Shown here piece after piece: positions 42,801 to 54,663 of a stretch of DNA of 64,000 nt (the stretch's first letter is position 1; each line of letters opens with the position of its first letter). The position numbers and the translations under genes are program-made. Under the pieces are notes generated by a model. It saw nothing but the letters and a program-made list of their open reading frames with translations, was not told the DNA's origin and searched no databases. The stretch comes from Blastocladiella emersonii ATCC 22665 (lineage: Eukaryota; Blastocladiomycota; Blastocladiomycetes; Blastocladiales; Blastocladiaceae), in the NCBI GenBank assembly GCA_025594325.1, contig JANHCV010000005.1, positions 275,501-339,500 on the forward strand, read 5' to 3'.

Positions 42801-44853
42801 CGTCGGGCGCGACGGGACCCTGGGCGGGGCGGGGCCCGACGTCTTTTTCGTCGAGGTCCTCCACGAGGGCGTCCCCGTCGGCACCACGCGGCCCGAGGAG
42901 GGCGTGCACCGCACCCGCACCGCGGACCCGAACAGCGCGGCGCCGACCGGCGCGCCCGTCACGATCGACCTCGACGACGCGGTCCTGATCCCCGGCACCA
43001 CGCTCGTCACGGTGCAGCTCGCGGTGCGCGCGTCGATGCTGAGCGGCGAGTCGGTGGTCGTCGCAGTCCGCGGGACCGGGTCCGGGTCCGCGGCCGCCGC
43101 CGCGCCGACCAGCGAGGAGCGCGAGGGGCTCGCCAAGGGCGGCATGGCGTGCGGCACCGTGTCCGCGACGCTCGACGTGCGCGACCTCGCGTCCCTCCCC
43201 GTCGGCCGCGCCCTCGAGCGCGTGTACCCGGTCGTGACCTCGTCGGGCGCGAGCGGGTGGGCGCACGCGCACGGGATCGGGAGTCGCCGGCTCCGCCTGC
43301 GTGTGCACTGGGTCCGCGCCGAGTCGCGGTACCTGTACCATTTCTTCGACGACGCGTACTCGACGCTCGCAGTCATGGTCGATAACGCGCTGCTCATGAT
43401 GGCCAACCAGATCGGGACGTGGATGCAGGACTACATGCTCCAGCTCGTCAAGCAGTACAAGCTGTCGGCGCTGTCGGCCGCGTTCGGCGTCGCGAGCGAC
43501 TCGGCCGTCGATCTCGTCGATGTCGGGGCCTCCGGTAATGGAGCCGGCAGCGCGGCGGATGTCGCGCAGACGACCATCTTCACGGTCAAGACGCGGTCGG
43601 GGAAAAAGGCCATCACGTTCGCGACGGTCGAGACGGACATGCAGCCGCTGCTCGACTATCTGAACCGCACGCTCGAGGTGCTCAACAACGACGTGGACGG
43701 GGCTCTGACGACGCGCCTGTTCAAGCGCGTGTGGCGGCAGGCGCTCGCGTCGCTCGAGTGGCAGCTGACGGGCCGCCGCGAGAAGCGGTCGGGCAAGTGG
43801 AAGCAGGTGGACCCGGCGCAGGTCGCCGTGCTCCGCCGCGCCCTCACGCTGCTGTACGACTTCTTCCACGTCGACGGCGACGGCCTCCCGCGCACCACGC
43901 TCCAGTCGCGCCACTACCACCGCCTCGCCGCCCTGCTCACCCACTACCACGCGTCGACCGATGACCTCATCGCCATGTACCAGTCGGCGCTCAACTTCTA
44001 CCTCGCCGCCAAGGTCGAGGGCATCCACAAGCGCGCCGCCCGGTTCCGCCAGACCCACGCCCTGTCGCGCGCGTCGTCGCTCGCCAGCTTCTCGCACGCC
44101 GAGGCCCCCGCCACCGCGCGCATCGTGTCCCCCGACGACGTGTCCCCGTTCGCCTCCGCCATGGACATCCACGCCATGGCCGACCCGCGCGCCCGCGCCG
44201 GCAGTAACGGTGGGACCGCGACCGTCCGCCGCCACCTCCTCACACACCGCCGCCCCGCGGCCCTGCGCCACCAGCGCGGCGGGAAGAACGTGTCGGCGGC
44301 CGACTTCCTCCCCCGGTCCGCCGCCGCGGCCGCAGCGAGCGCGGCGGGCGCGCACGGCGCTGGCGCCAAGAAGAAGCCGCGCCGGTTCCAGTACGTGGCC
44401 AACGCCGAGTCCGCGGACGACGACGAGTCGGCGTCGGACGCGGACGCGGACGGCCCGCTCGACGCCGATTTCGAGGAGGACGCGGACGACGACGAGGAGG
44501 ACGACGCGTACCGCCGCGCCATCGACGGCGACGTGCCCGACGACTCGGCGTCCCTCGCTACCGCGACCCTGCGCCGCCGCACGCGTACCCAGCAGGCCGA
44601 GGCGGCCGCGGCCCAGGCCGAGTTCAAGCTCGCGTCGCTCGCGCGCCAGGAGGCCATCTGGACGGTCCTGTGCCTCCGCGCCGACGCCGGCGACCATGAG
44701 TGCCGCGATTTCGTCACGGTCCAGGCCGAGACCGTCGGCCGCATCCTCGAGAATATGCGCGAGGAGGTGGCCCGCGGCGGCGCGGCCAAGGCGCAGCAGC
44801 AGGCGCAGGCGCAGGTCGGGTCGAGGGTGCTCGCGAGCCGTCGCCGCGCGTGA
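39840..44853 (+). CDS. Munc13-homology (MUN/C2/MHD2) protein, fungal Ync13-like
   Basis: Exons 39840-40589 and 40729-44853 (intron 139 nt, donor GTGCGT) give 1,624 residues. The Pro/Ala/Ser-rich N-terminus is low complexity. A DUF810/MUN-type helical region includes an MHD1-like stretch (about 700-790; FTRTMCTTLITYSNHLQAQL). A C2-like beta domain follows (about 950-1115; PDVFFVEVLHEGVPVGTTR). MHD2 covers about 1,220-1,340 (LLDYLNRTLEVLNNDVDG ... RALTLLYDFFHVDGDGLP). The C-terminus has acidic stretches and Arg-rich ends. MUN proteins open syntaxin and promote SNARE assembly. Fungal relatives coordinate exocytosis and endocytosis at growth and division sites. The order MHD1-C2-MHD2 matches fungal members rather than animal Munc13. 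It is convergent with the GH18 gene, only 87 bp apart. Confidence 0.88.
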
Positions 44854-44940
44854 GCGAGCGACAGAGTCGTTTGATCGATTGGTTTGATTGTAACATAGTT
44901 CTTGTTGGTGTGTCTCTACTACTACTATCTCGCACATCCA

Positions 44941-46595
44941 TCAGAGCAGCGCAACAGCGACCCACGCGAGCGCCGCGACGACGAGCGCGGGACTCGACTT
45001 GGCCGCGGCCACGACCCACCCGCCTCCCGCGCCCTCCTCGCGCGAGCTCCACAGCCGGAGCGACCCGGCGCCGCTCGTCCCGTTCCCAAACGTATTGCTG
45101 CTGTTCCCCGTCGTCGTAGGCTTGCTGCTCGAGCTCGTCGCGGTCCCCGTCGTCGCGGACGGCGCCGTCGTCACGCTCGGCTCCATGGTCGACCGCGGCG
45201 ACCCGCACACGGCGAGCGGGCCGGGCCACGTCCCGTTGTTCGCCTCGGCCGCCCACACCTGGTTCAGCGCGTACCACACGAACGACGAGTACCGCGACGT
45301 CGCCGTCAGGTTCGTGCCCGGGACCGTCGCGATGGCTTTCGCGGCGAGCGCGGGCGCAGCGGCCGACTCGAGCGTCGCTGTTGTCGGGAGGAGCTGTGGC
45401 GGGATCACCCCGCGGCGGGCGCGACCGCCCGTCTCCGAAGCCACGGTCGGGTCGGCCATGATCGCGCCCGCGGCGGCAGCCGTCGTCGTCGTGGTCGCGG
45501 GCATGCTGAACGAGACGGCGCGGCACGGCAGGTTCCAGTGGTCGGCCGAGAGATCAAACAGGCCGACGCCCGCAAACCCGGCCGCGACGGACGGCAGGTT
45601 GCGCCAGAACGCCGGGTCCGTGACGGTCGTCGCGTTGACGAAATCGCCCGACATGGCGTCAAAGTACGCCTCGCTGCCGTACCCGAACCCGGGCACCGTG
45701 ACGACCATGGCCTTGCCCGCGGTCTGCGCGAACGTCGACCACGCCGCGGCCGCGGCGCGGAACCCCGCCGGGTTCGACGTGTACGAGCACGACGTCGACG
45801 ACGCGAAGAACACGTTGAGCGTGTCGATCAGCGGCAGCGCCGCGCTGCCCGCCGACAGCAGCCGGTCCGCGTACACGGGGCCAAAGTTGGCGTCCGGGTA
45901 GTCGCACCGCGGGGATACCGTCACGCCGAGCGCGCGGTTCGCGGCCGCGGCGAGACGTTTCAGCTCGACGAGGAACGCAGGGTACCCGGCCGCGTCGTTG
46001 TTGCGCATCGCAAAGTCGATCCCGTCAAGTACCGCGGTCCCGAACGGACGCTGCGAGTGGGTCCCACCGAAGAATAGGTTCCACATGTTGCCCGCCACGG
46101 TCACGGCGCGGTCGTTGGGCAGCGAAGTCATGGGCGCTACACGTAGCGGGGGCGTTAGTTGGTGCTTCTTCGTGGTTTTCGGGTCGCGGAATGCGTACAC
46201 AGCGAGAGGTACACCTTCTTGCCGAGCCCCTGGCACACCTTGACGCCGTCCTCGATCAGCGGGCACCGGAGCAGCGCGAACCCGCTCGTCGGCTGCTGCG
46301 ACTTGTACCCCGGCAGACTCGCGTTGGTCGGGAACCCGCAGTGCTTGGAGAAGTCGATCCCGGGCAGCCCGTCGAGCGAGAGGAAATCGCGCAGGAACGC
46401 GAGGTGCACGGCCGTGACGGGCGTTGTCCGACAGAACTCGGCCAGCGGCAGCTCGGTCGCCTTGTCGTCGCGGTACAGGTTGCCCGCCTTGTTCTGGCCC
46501 CAGTACCCGATCAGCGCCGGCGACGCGGCGGCCGCGGCGTGCGCGGTCGTCGCCGCTACTGCGAGGAGTGTGGCGAGGAGTAATATGAGTTTCAT
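44941..46595 (-). CDS. GH18 class III chitinase-like, GPI-anchored, catalytic acid missing
   Basis: Exons 46595-46199 and 46136-44941 (intron 62 nt, donor GTACGC, branch CTAAC, acceptor CGTGTAG) give 530 residues. A signal peptide (KLILLLATLLAVAATTAHA) is followed by LIGYWGQN, the class III chitinase start. Later blocks include NMWNLFFGG and WYALNQVWAA-type repeats of the barrel. The active-site strand reads LDGIDFAMRNN (about residue 171). The family consensus is DGxDxDxE, so the third Asp is Ala and the catalytic Glu is Arg. The C-terminus is Ser/Thr-rich and ends in a hydrophobic tail, suggesting a GPI anchor. The protein is probably a wall-bound chitin-binding, non-hydrolytic relative. 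Element B starts 157 bp upstream of its ATG. Confidence 0.88.
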
Positions 46596-46751
46596 GGTCG
46601 TCTAGTGTTGAGCGGAGAGGAAGCGTGATTGTCGAGGACGCGCGAGGTGAAAGTGGAGACACTCGCGCGAGCTGAAACGCGACGCGGTTTGGGAGACACG
46701 CTGGGATCACATGATATCTCGACGCGTCCGCGAGTGAAGGAAAAGTCAGTG
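46596..46751 (-). promoter_or_regulatory. GH18 proximal promoter, cut off by element B
   Basis: Only 156 bp of apparently native sequence remain between the start codon and the terminus of the inserted element. Distal promoter sequence, if any, has been displaced by about 5 kb. Confidence 0.55.
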
Positions 46752-46959
46752 GATTTTACTTGAACCACCTAGACGCTTCGCGTCTGGTCTTCAATCGAGG
46801 GCTAAAGCCCTCCGCCACGTTGGAGCACGGCACACGCGGGAGGTTTTGTACCGCTGACAGTCGCGCGTCATTATGGAGTCGCATCTCTGTTCCCATCACC
46901 CACCAAAGTAACTGAAAGCAGCTAAGTCTACTTTATGACACTACAAATGAAATCTTACA

Positions 46960-49900
46960 CTAAATCTCGCGAAGACTCTTGCTCTCCCGCTGCTCATGCA
47001 ATTCTGGAGCGCGCTTCTGCTCGCGCTTACGCTCGCGATACCGCCTTGAGTACTCTTGGTCGCGCGCCTTCTGCTTCGCCTCCTTGTCGCTCTTGATCTG
47101 GCGGTGCTCTTGCATTTCGTGGCAAAAGAGCTCCGCGACTCGGGGGTGGTTTTGCGCAACGGTTTGTCCGTGAGCGAACGCGCCCTCAGTCAACACGTCT
47201 AGCGCCTGGAGCCGCAAGTCTTCGGCCACGGCCCGCGGATCAGGGACCATGGCGTCGTACACGCTGTCCGGGATCGGATGGAGAACCCACAGAAACGCGC
47301 TCTCGCGGAGCCGCGAGAGCGCAACGTACAGCGACGACCTGTTGATCGATCCAGACGAGCCAGCTGGGCACGGATCCGTCAAGATGATGGCGTTCTTGGT
47401 CACGCCTTGGACCCCGTGCACCGTCATCGCAAAGGCGGGCACGATTGGGAACTGCATGATCTTGACCTTTTCGTGGTCCTTGTACTGCTCGTGAGTATCG
47501 AAGTTCTTGACCATCTTGGCGCACAGTGCGCTGGACTCGGGTGTCTTGAGTTCGGTTCGCTCGCGCGACGTCATACCGCCCTCCTTGTAGAGAAAGTCGT
47601 CCGAGTGCACGGCGAACGGGATGACCGTGTCTGGCCAATCGGCCGGCATGCCAGGAAACCGAGGGCCAGGCGGCGCGTCGGGCAGGTCGACCCACACAGT
47701 ATGTGGCTCCCGCGATGGGCGGTACATGCGCGAGCAGGTCTCGGTAAACGTCGTACCCGGAAACCAGTCGATGTGGTGCACGACGCCGATAGCGCCATTC
47801 GCGCACCCCTTCTCGACGCACTGGTTGACCTTGACGCGCAATTCCATGCCGACAAAGACCTCGAGGATGGTTGGCAAACGAGTGATCGAGTCGGGCTCCT
47901 CGGCGAGACGGAACAGGTCCCTTTCGCCAATCGGGAGGCGGACGGTTGCGCCGTTTCGCTCCTTCTTGCGCGTGATGCTGGCCTTGATCTGAAACACGAC
48001 GCGTTCTGGGACCGCAGCGGCGAGCCGCGTGTACAGCAGGTTGAAGGTGTGACGCGTGTAGTTGTCGGGCGCAATGACCGTGAGCCCGCGCGTCTGGAGG
48101 ATCTCCTTGAGCGCGTTGTTGCCCTGGTCGTCGCTCAGCTGGCGCACGCGAGCGGTCGTGCGCGAGTCGAGCAGGCGGCACAACTCGTCGGGGGCCTTGT
48201 CGAGGCGGAACGCGTCGAGACACCTGCCCCATGATGGGTCGTTGACGAACCGGTTGCTGCGCACGAGTCGAACGACACGTCGGGCGCGCCAGTACGCGAG
48301 CTGGCCCGAGTGCTTTTTTTTTTCGCGCCCGTGGTGTCGTGCGCGAGCAGCCGCTCGAAGAACGAGTCTGGCGCATCGTCGAGCACCTCGGGTAGCTGGA
48401 ACAGCGCCGTGCCGTTCACTGGTGGAAGCTGCAAATGGTCGCCGGCGAGCATGACGATGCAGCCGCCAAACGGCTCGTCGCACCGACGCAGGTCGCGAAG
48501 GCTCGCGTCGACCCGTCCGAGCAGCTGCGTCGCACATGGAGAACTCGTCGATGGTCACGGCGTGACGTCCTTGCCACGCGCTGGCGACAGCCGAGTCGGT
48601 GCGGAGGCGCTTGATGTCGGGGCTGAGAGTCTCCCCCTTGAGCGAGAGCTGGAACGCGGCGTGGATGGTGGTACCGCCAATGTTGGCGGCCGCGATACCC
48701 GTCATGGCCATGACCATCATCATGCACTTTTCGCGGTTCCAGGACGCGAGAAAGTACCGGATCGCGTCAATGACGCGCGACTTGCCCGTGCCGCCCGAGC
48801 CGGTGAGAATGATCGGCGAGCGAGCCTTGCTAATGGGCGGAAGCGAGGCGAGAGCTGGTGCGTTTGGCCGGTCGCGGCCCGACGCGAGGGCGCCTGGATC
48901 CGATGACCCGGCGGCCTCGGCGATACCGCTGTCGCCGCCGATGAACGTGGCGATGAGCGGCATGAGGAAGAGCACGAACGCGCGGTGCTGCTCCTTGTTC
49001 AGGTTGAACTTGAGCGAAACCTGCGCGAGGCTCGCGTACGCGGGCGTGTGCTTGGTGCGCTGCTCCGTCTCCGTCCACTCCTTGCCGCGAGTCGCGTGGT
49101 CAAAGTTGTTGAGCGAGTCCGCAGCCTTCATGACGAGGAACCGCTTGCGCTTCGCTGCAGATTCCGTTGATCTCGCGGCGAAGGTACCGCACCAAACGTC
49201 GGCGGCGGGTACCTCTGGAGCTTCTGGACCGTCCTCAACGGCGTTTTCGGGATCGACGCCGATCTGCGACTCGGCAGCAGCGTCTGACGTGGTTGACGCG
49301 CTGATGAGCGGCGACTGCCCGCCTTGCGGAGCGACAGGAGCGGTTCCAGCAGCGGCCGGCGCTGCAGATACGGCGCTGCGGTGCTGCGCCAGGAATTTTT
49401 TCAGCGTGTTCGCCGAGATGGGCTCCTTGAGCGTCGTCGGTGGGACGGCCGCCTTGACGTCTAACGGGCACTCTGGAGGGAGGCGCAGGTGGTCGACCAG
49501 GTCTGCAGCAGCACCAGGGACCAGCGCGTCGATCACCAGCTTGAAGTTCTGCTCGCTAACGGTGGGCGCGACCTCGGCACCAGCACCGTTTATGGCGTTG
49601 TCGGCAATGACCGTATCGAGGGCAATGTCCTGCTGCAACTGAGTGAACATGGTCCATTCTGCAGTCGGGTCCTCGTTGGCGGTCGCCTTGGCGCGCGAGC
49701 TTGACGCGTTGCGGTCGCCGTCGCGAGATCGAACGAACAGCTCGCCGCGCTCCTCCTGCGGCAGCCTGGACGAGAGCTCGGCGTTCTCGCGATCGCGGCA
49801 CTCACGGTACGCGCGCGCACCGTCGAGACTGAAGTAGTACTCCTGGGCGTACTCGAGGTGGTTGAGCGCAGGGTCGCCGGGTTGGAGGCCCTCCTTGAAC

Positions 49901-50473
49901 GCCTTGAACTTGGCGATCGCCGAGCCATTCTCGTCGAGAATGCCACTCGAGACGCGGAAATGGCGGAGCAGCAGCAGCGCCATGCGCGAGTACTTTTCCT
50001 CAGACCCGGGCACGTCCCCAAAACTTGCGCGGGTCGGGCATGTGCGGGCCGGCGATTTTGGGCACGACCTCGACGATGTTCTTGCGCAGCTCGTGCGTCT
50101 TGGCCAGCGGGTGGTCGGCCATAAAGGACAGCCTCGTGCCGGGCGGCATGTCGGCAGCTGGTCCGAGTTCTGCTTGCGCGGGCACGACGCGCCCGCCGTT
50201 GGCAAGGACCTCGCGCATTTTCGGCGGCATGTTGACGCGCGACCACGAGGAGATGAACTCGTACCACGACAGGTTCTCGAGCTCGGGCGGGCGGAACACG
50301 TGGTCGTGCAGCGCGACGTTGAGCATCGGCTTGCCGTCGACGCTGATGGTGCTCGCGATGCACTCGACATCCTGCTCGGTCACTTCGCCAGCAGCGACGC
50401 CCACGAGGTCGAGCCACAGCATCGCCTGGTACAGCAGCAGCGGCGCGAACTTGTGCGAGAAGATCCCGGCGGC
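46960..50473 (-). pseudogene. Helitron/Pif1-type helicase of copy B, same lesions as copy A
   Basis: Frame structure is identical to copy A: extra T at 50,020-50,023, the 2-nt deletion near 48,520-48,530 and the T10 tract at 48,314-48,323. Conserved motifs and the missing Rep domain are as described for copy A. Shared lesions mean both copies descend from an already frame-disrupted source, or that these sites are read through by frameshifting. Confidence 0.8.
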
Positions 50474-50563
50474 CGCCGTGTGACTTCATTGCGCATGTGC
50501 AGCCGCAGCAGCAGCAGCAGATCATCACGCCGGCGCCGCCGCCTTCGGCGCCCACGGACCGCC

Positions 50564-51427
50564 ATGCCCCCGCCGGCCTCGCACTTCAACCCGCCCTCCA
50601 CCCCCCTCTTCCTCGTCGTCGGCGCCCGCCTCTTCGTCGACGCCCGCCGTCCCGCCGCAGCAGCAGCCGTCGACGGCCGCGTCCTTCAACCCGCCGTCGA
50701 CCCCCTCTTCGTGGTCGGCGCCCGCCGTCCCGCCGCCGGCCCACCATCACCATCACGGTGGTCGTCGTCGGCGCCCGCTCTGCCGCCGCCGGCGCACCAT
50801 CACGGCGGTCCCGCGGGCCGCAGCAACCGGTACGGCGCCCGCCTGCAGGAGTGCATCCCGCCGACCCCAGCCACGCAGGTGTCGGGGCTGACGCTATCCT
50901 CGCCCGTGCGCCAGCCGCGGGTCGTGTTTGACGTGTCCTACGAGGAGGGCGACTCGGACCCCGAGTTCACGACGCGCATGGCGGGGATCCTGCGCGAGCT
51001 CAACGACGGCGTCGCCTCGTCGTCCTCCTCGACGACGGCCGTGCAGACCGCCGCACCGCAGATCACCAACGCGTCGTCGTCGTCCTCGACCGCCGTGCAG
51101 CCCGCCGTTTCGCGGGTCGACGCGACCGTCGCCTCGTCGTCGTCGACCTCGACGCTCTCGACCGCCGTACAGCCCGCCGGGCCGCCGGTCGGCTCGTCGG
51201 CCGCGTCGTCGTCGTCGTCGACTTCGAGTGCGACAGTCGCGCTCGCGGCGCCCATCATCGAGGAGGCGGGCACGACGGATCGCGAGGTCGCGTCGGCCAC
51301 GGCCGTTCCCGCTGACGCGCCCAAGCGCACGGCCGCCATGGCCGCCGAGGAGGGCGGTGACGACGACGAGGACGAGTTTGAGGCGGTCCCCAAGCGCCGC
51401 CGCCGCCGCCGCGGCGGCCGCAGTTAA
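50564..51427 (+). CDS. divergent second gene of the element (copy B)
   Basis: Sequence is identical to 13,256-14,119 as far as I compared. It has the same FNPPSTP frame switches near the 5' end and the same uninterrupted frame from RYGARLQECIPPTP to [10 protein letters not shown]. Function is unknown. Confidence 0.5.
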   Translation: MPPPASHFNPPSTPLFLVVGARLFVDARRPAAAAAVDGRVLQPAVDPLFVVGARRPAAGPPSPSRWSSSAPALPPPAHHHGGPAGRSNRYGARLQECIPPTPATQVSGLTLSSPVRQPRVVFDVSYEEGDSDPEFTTRMAGILRELNDGVASSSSSTTAVQTAAPQITNASSSSSTAVQPAVSRVDATVASSSSTSTLSTAVQPAGPPVGSSAASSSSSTSSATVALAAPIIEEAGTTDREVASATAVPADAPKRTAAMAAEEGGDDDEDEFEAVPKRRRRRRGGRS

Positions 51428-51909
51428 CTGAACGACGTCGTGTTCCTCTCTCCACTTCCTCCGTTTCCCTCTTTTGTTGTTGATGTCCTCTCATTCACAA
51501 TATTTGTTTTTTTTTTGTTACTATCGCGATTGACTGCAGGCGAGAGAGCTTGGTGGTGGGAGACTCGGACGCGTTGGTTATATCCCGTGAAACGCGTGAA
51601 ACACGTGCGTGACGCACGTGGGCCAGGGAGACACGTCAGATCCCAAGGGCGCGCGTCGGCTAGGCAAAAATAGAGGGCTTTAGCCCTCGACTTTTACGTG
51701 TTCGCGGCACCGAGTCATCAAAAGATTATACTTGAGGCACCTAAACGCTTCGCGTTTGGTTTTCAATCGAGGGCTAAAGCCCCCGCCACGTATGGTACAC
51801 GACTGGTGGAGGTGCTGTCGCGTGCGTCCCGCACAGGAGATTTAGGTGATCGAGCTATGGAAATCGTGCTATTGATGGATTGGATGATGGAATACACTAC
51901 GTTAATACT

Positions 51910-54660
51910 CTACTGTGTTTTCTGTTTCTTGGCGTTCTGTGAGCCGTCCTCGCCTCCAGCACGTTTCGTGGCCAATCGCCGAAACCTTGCGTTGAGAGCA
52001 TCTGACGCGCGCTTGGCGACTAGCTTCTCAGCCGCGTGCTGGCGCGAGAAGAGAATCGCGTCGTCGAAGAGCTTGGCGATGCGCGGGTCGCCTGGTGCGA
52101 TGGCTGTACCTTGATCGAAAGCGGTCTCGGTCAGCTCGTCGAGCATCTGGAGCCGCTTGTCCTTGGCCACTGCGAGTGGATCCGGCTTCAAGGACTTGAG
52201 CACGGCTCTTGGGATCGGCTGAAGCACCCACAGGTACTTTGAGCGACGAAGCCGCGATAACGCCACGTACAGGGAAGCGCCGCTGATGAAACGCTCGATG
52301 CCCGCGGGACGCGGATCTGCCAGGGCGATGGCGTTCTTGGTCACGCCTTGAACCCCGTGGACCGTCATGGCGAAGGCTGGCACCATCGGGTACTGCTCGA
52401 TGTGCGCGACGACATGATTAGGATACATGCTCCTGTTGGTTTTGGTGTTGTTGACACAGAGCGGGAGCGAATCCCCCGTTGTGCTGACGACCCGCTCTCG
52501 CGACGTGGAACCGCCCGCCATGTACAGGAAGTCCTTCTTCTCCACGGCAAGCGGGATGACCGTGTCAGGCCACGCGGCCGGCATACCCGGGAAGCGAGGG
52601 CCACGAGGAGCGTCGGGCATGTCGATCCATACGTTGAGTGGAGCGCAGGATGGCCGGTACATGTTGGACGCGGTTCGCGTGAACGTGGTCTCGGGCTTCC
52701 AGTCGATGTGGTGCACGACGCCAACCGCACCGTTCGCGCACCCCTTTGCTACGCACTGGTTGGTCTTGACGCGCATCTCCATTCCGACGAAGAGCTCGAG
52801 GATGACCGGCAGTTCAGTCGTGGTTTCTGGCTCTCCTCCGAGGCGGAACACGTCCTTGTCGCAGATGGCGACGCGTTCACGCGTGCGACGCCTATCACGC
52901 GGCCGCGTGATGTTGCCCTTGATCTGGAACACGATGCGGTTCGGGTTTGCTGCTGCAAGCCGCGTGTAGAGCAGGTTGAAGGCGTGGCGCGTGTGTGGTT
53001 GTCGGGCGCGATATCCGTGAGTCCGGGCTTCTTGAGGATCTCCTTGAGGACGTTGTTGCCGTTTTCGTCGACCTGCTGCTGAAGCTGAGTGTTCGTACGC
53101 GAGTTGATCAGGTCGCACAGCGTGTCCGACGCCTCGACGAGGCGGAGCGCGTCCACTTCGTTGCCCCATGGTGGATCGTCGACAAATCGGTTGCTCTTCA
53201 CGAGACGAACAGCGCGTGTAGTGCGCCAGTACGCGACCTGGCCTCGATCCACGTGCTCGGGGACCGTCAATTGATTTGACGTCATGCGCAGGTAGAACGA
53301 GTCCGGCGCGTCGTTGAGCACGGCGGGCACCTTGTACAGGGCATTTCCGTTGACGGGAGGCAGCTGTAAATGATCGCCAGCGAGCATGACGATGCACCCG
53401 CCGAATGGTTCGTCGCACCGCCGCAGAAGGCGCAGGTTCGCGTCGATACGGCCGAGTAAAGTCGCGTCGCACCTGGAGAAGTCGTCGATGACGACGCCGA
53501 GACGCCCTTTCCACGCGATGGCAACCGCAGGATTGGTACGTAAACGGGCCACGTCGGGGCTGTTTTCTTTTGGCCTTGGCGAAAAAGAGAACGCGGCGTG
53601 GATGGTCGTAACGCCAATGTTGGCGGCCGCGATCCCGGTCATGGCCATGACCATGAGGCACTTTTCCCGGTTCCAGGACGCGAGAAAGTATCGGATTGCA
53701 TCGACGACGCGCGACTTGCCTATGCCGCCCGAGCCGGTGAGGATAATCGGCGTCCGGTCCTTGCTCATGGGCGGGAGGGCCGTGGTGCGGAGTGCATGTT
53801 GGACGTCGTCGCGGCCCAACATGATCACGCTCTGCTCGGCCGAGGCCGCAGCGTCTGCGATACCCGCGTTGCCGCCGATGAAGGTGTCGATGAGCGGCAT
53901 GAGGAAGAGCACGAACGCGCGGCGCTGCTCTTCTTTGAGGTTGAACTTGAGCGAGACCTGCGCGAGGCTCGCGTACGCGGGCCTGTGCACAGTGCGCTGC
54001 TTCTCGTCGCTCCACTCGTCGCCGCGTGTGTCGTAGGCAAAGTTGCTGATCGAGTCCGCGGCCTTGGTGACGAGGAACCGCGCGCGCGCGTCAGGATCCG
54101 TTGGCGTGGTCGTGAAGGCGCTGCGCCAAACGTCGACGGCTGGTCCGAGTTCTGGTTCGGGCACGTCGACGGCCATTTCCGGGTCGATACCATGCTGAGA
54201 TGTGTTTGTCGAGGCTCCAGATGGCACTGCGGGAACAATACCGATCATGGATGGCTGCCCGGGCCCGGGAACGACAGGTACGGCGCCGACATCCGCGGTC
54301 GGATGACCTTGAGCCGCGGCAGCGCATAGTTGAGCCATGATTTTCTTGACGTCAGTCGGCGAGATGGGCGTCTCGAGGTACGGCGGCGGCGGCGCGGCGT
54401 TGACATCGAACGGCTGCACCTCGGGGAAGAGCAGGGTACCCATCATGCCGTCGCCCATTCTAGGTATCAGCGTAGAGGTCACGCTCTCGATGCGCTCGAG
54501 GTTCGCCTCGGTTTCGCCGTCGTTGGCCAGGATGCGCTCCACGTCCGAGTTGACGATAGTCGGGTCGAGAACAATGTCGTTCTCCAACTGACCAACGACG
54601 CCAAGCACGGGTCCGGCTCGCGCGACGCTGACGGCGCCGCCGCGGCCGCGGTTCCTCTGC
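51910..54660 (-). pseudogene. Pif1/Helitron-type helicase of copy C, truncated with one frameshift
   Basis: Homology to copy A begins near QLENDIVLDPTIVN (A: QLQQDIALDTVIAD), so the Helitron-like N-terminal segment has been lost. Motif I GSGGIGKS, motif II region VIDDFSRC and motif III GDHLQLPPV are in one frame here, showing the ancestral frame through the region broken in A and B. A frameshift near 52,995 (after PDNHTRATP) is followed by the rest in another frame: FVGMEMRVK, AFAMTVHGVQGVTKN, LYVALSR, with a C-terminus ending KKQKTQ. Motif II has DDFSR rather than DEFSM. Confidence 0.75.
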
Positions 54661-54663
54661 GAC

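Larger units (their letters stand above)
46752..51691. mobile_element. Helentron-like element, copy B (near-identical to copy A)
   Basis: Every landmark of copy A recurs at a constant offset of +37,308. The stem-loop is at 46,771-46,785, the subterminal palindrome at 46,797-46,812 and the opposite terminal palindrome at 51,673-51,688. The only difference I found is T at 12,800 versus C at 50,108. Flanks are unrelated to those of copy A, so the unit ends where the similarity ends. The right terminus abuts TTTTACGTG, which resembles the element's own left terminus (TTTTACTTG). Confidence 0.85.

Noticed and set aside
40573-44937. 1,454-codon minus-strand open frame opposite the Munc13-like gene
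   Set aside because: It is a shadow of the plus-strand gene. The composition is low complexity (Arg/Gly/Val/Asp) and the sense strand encodes recognisable MUN, C2 and MHD2 regions.
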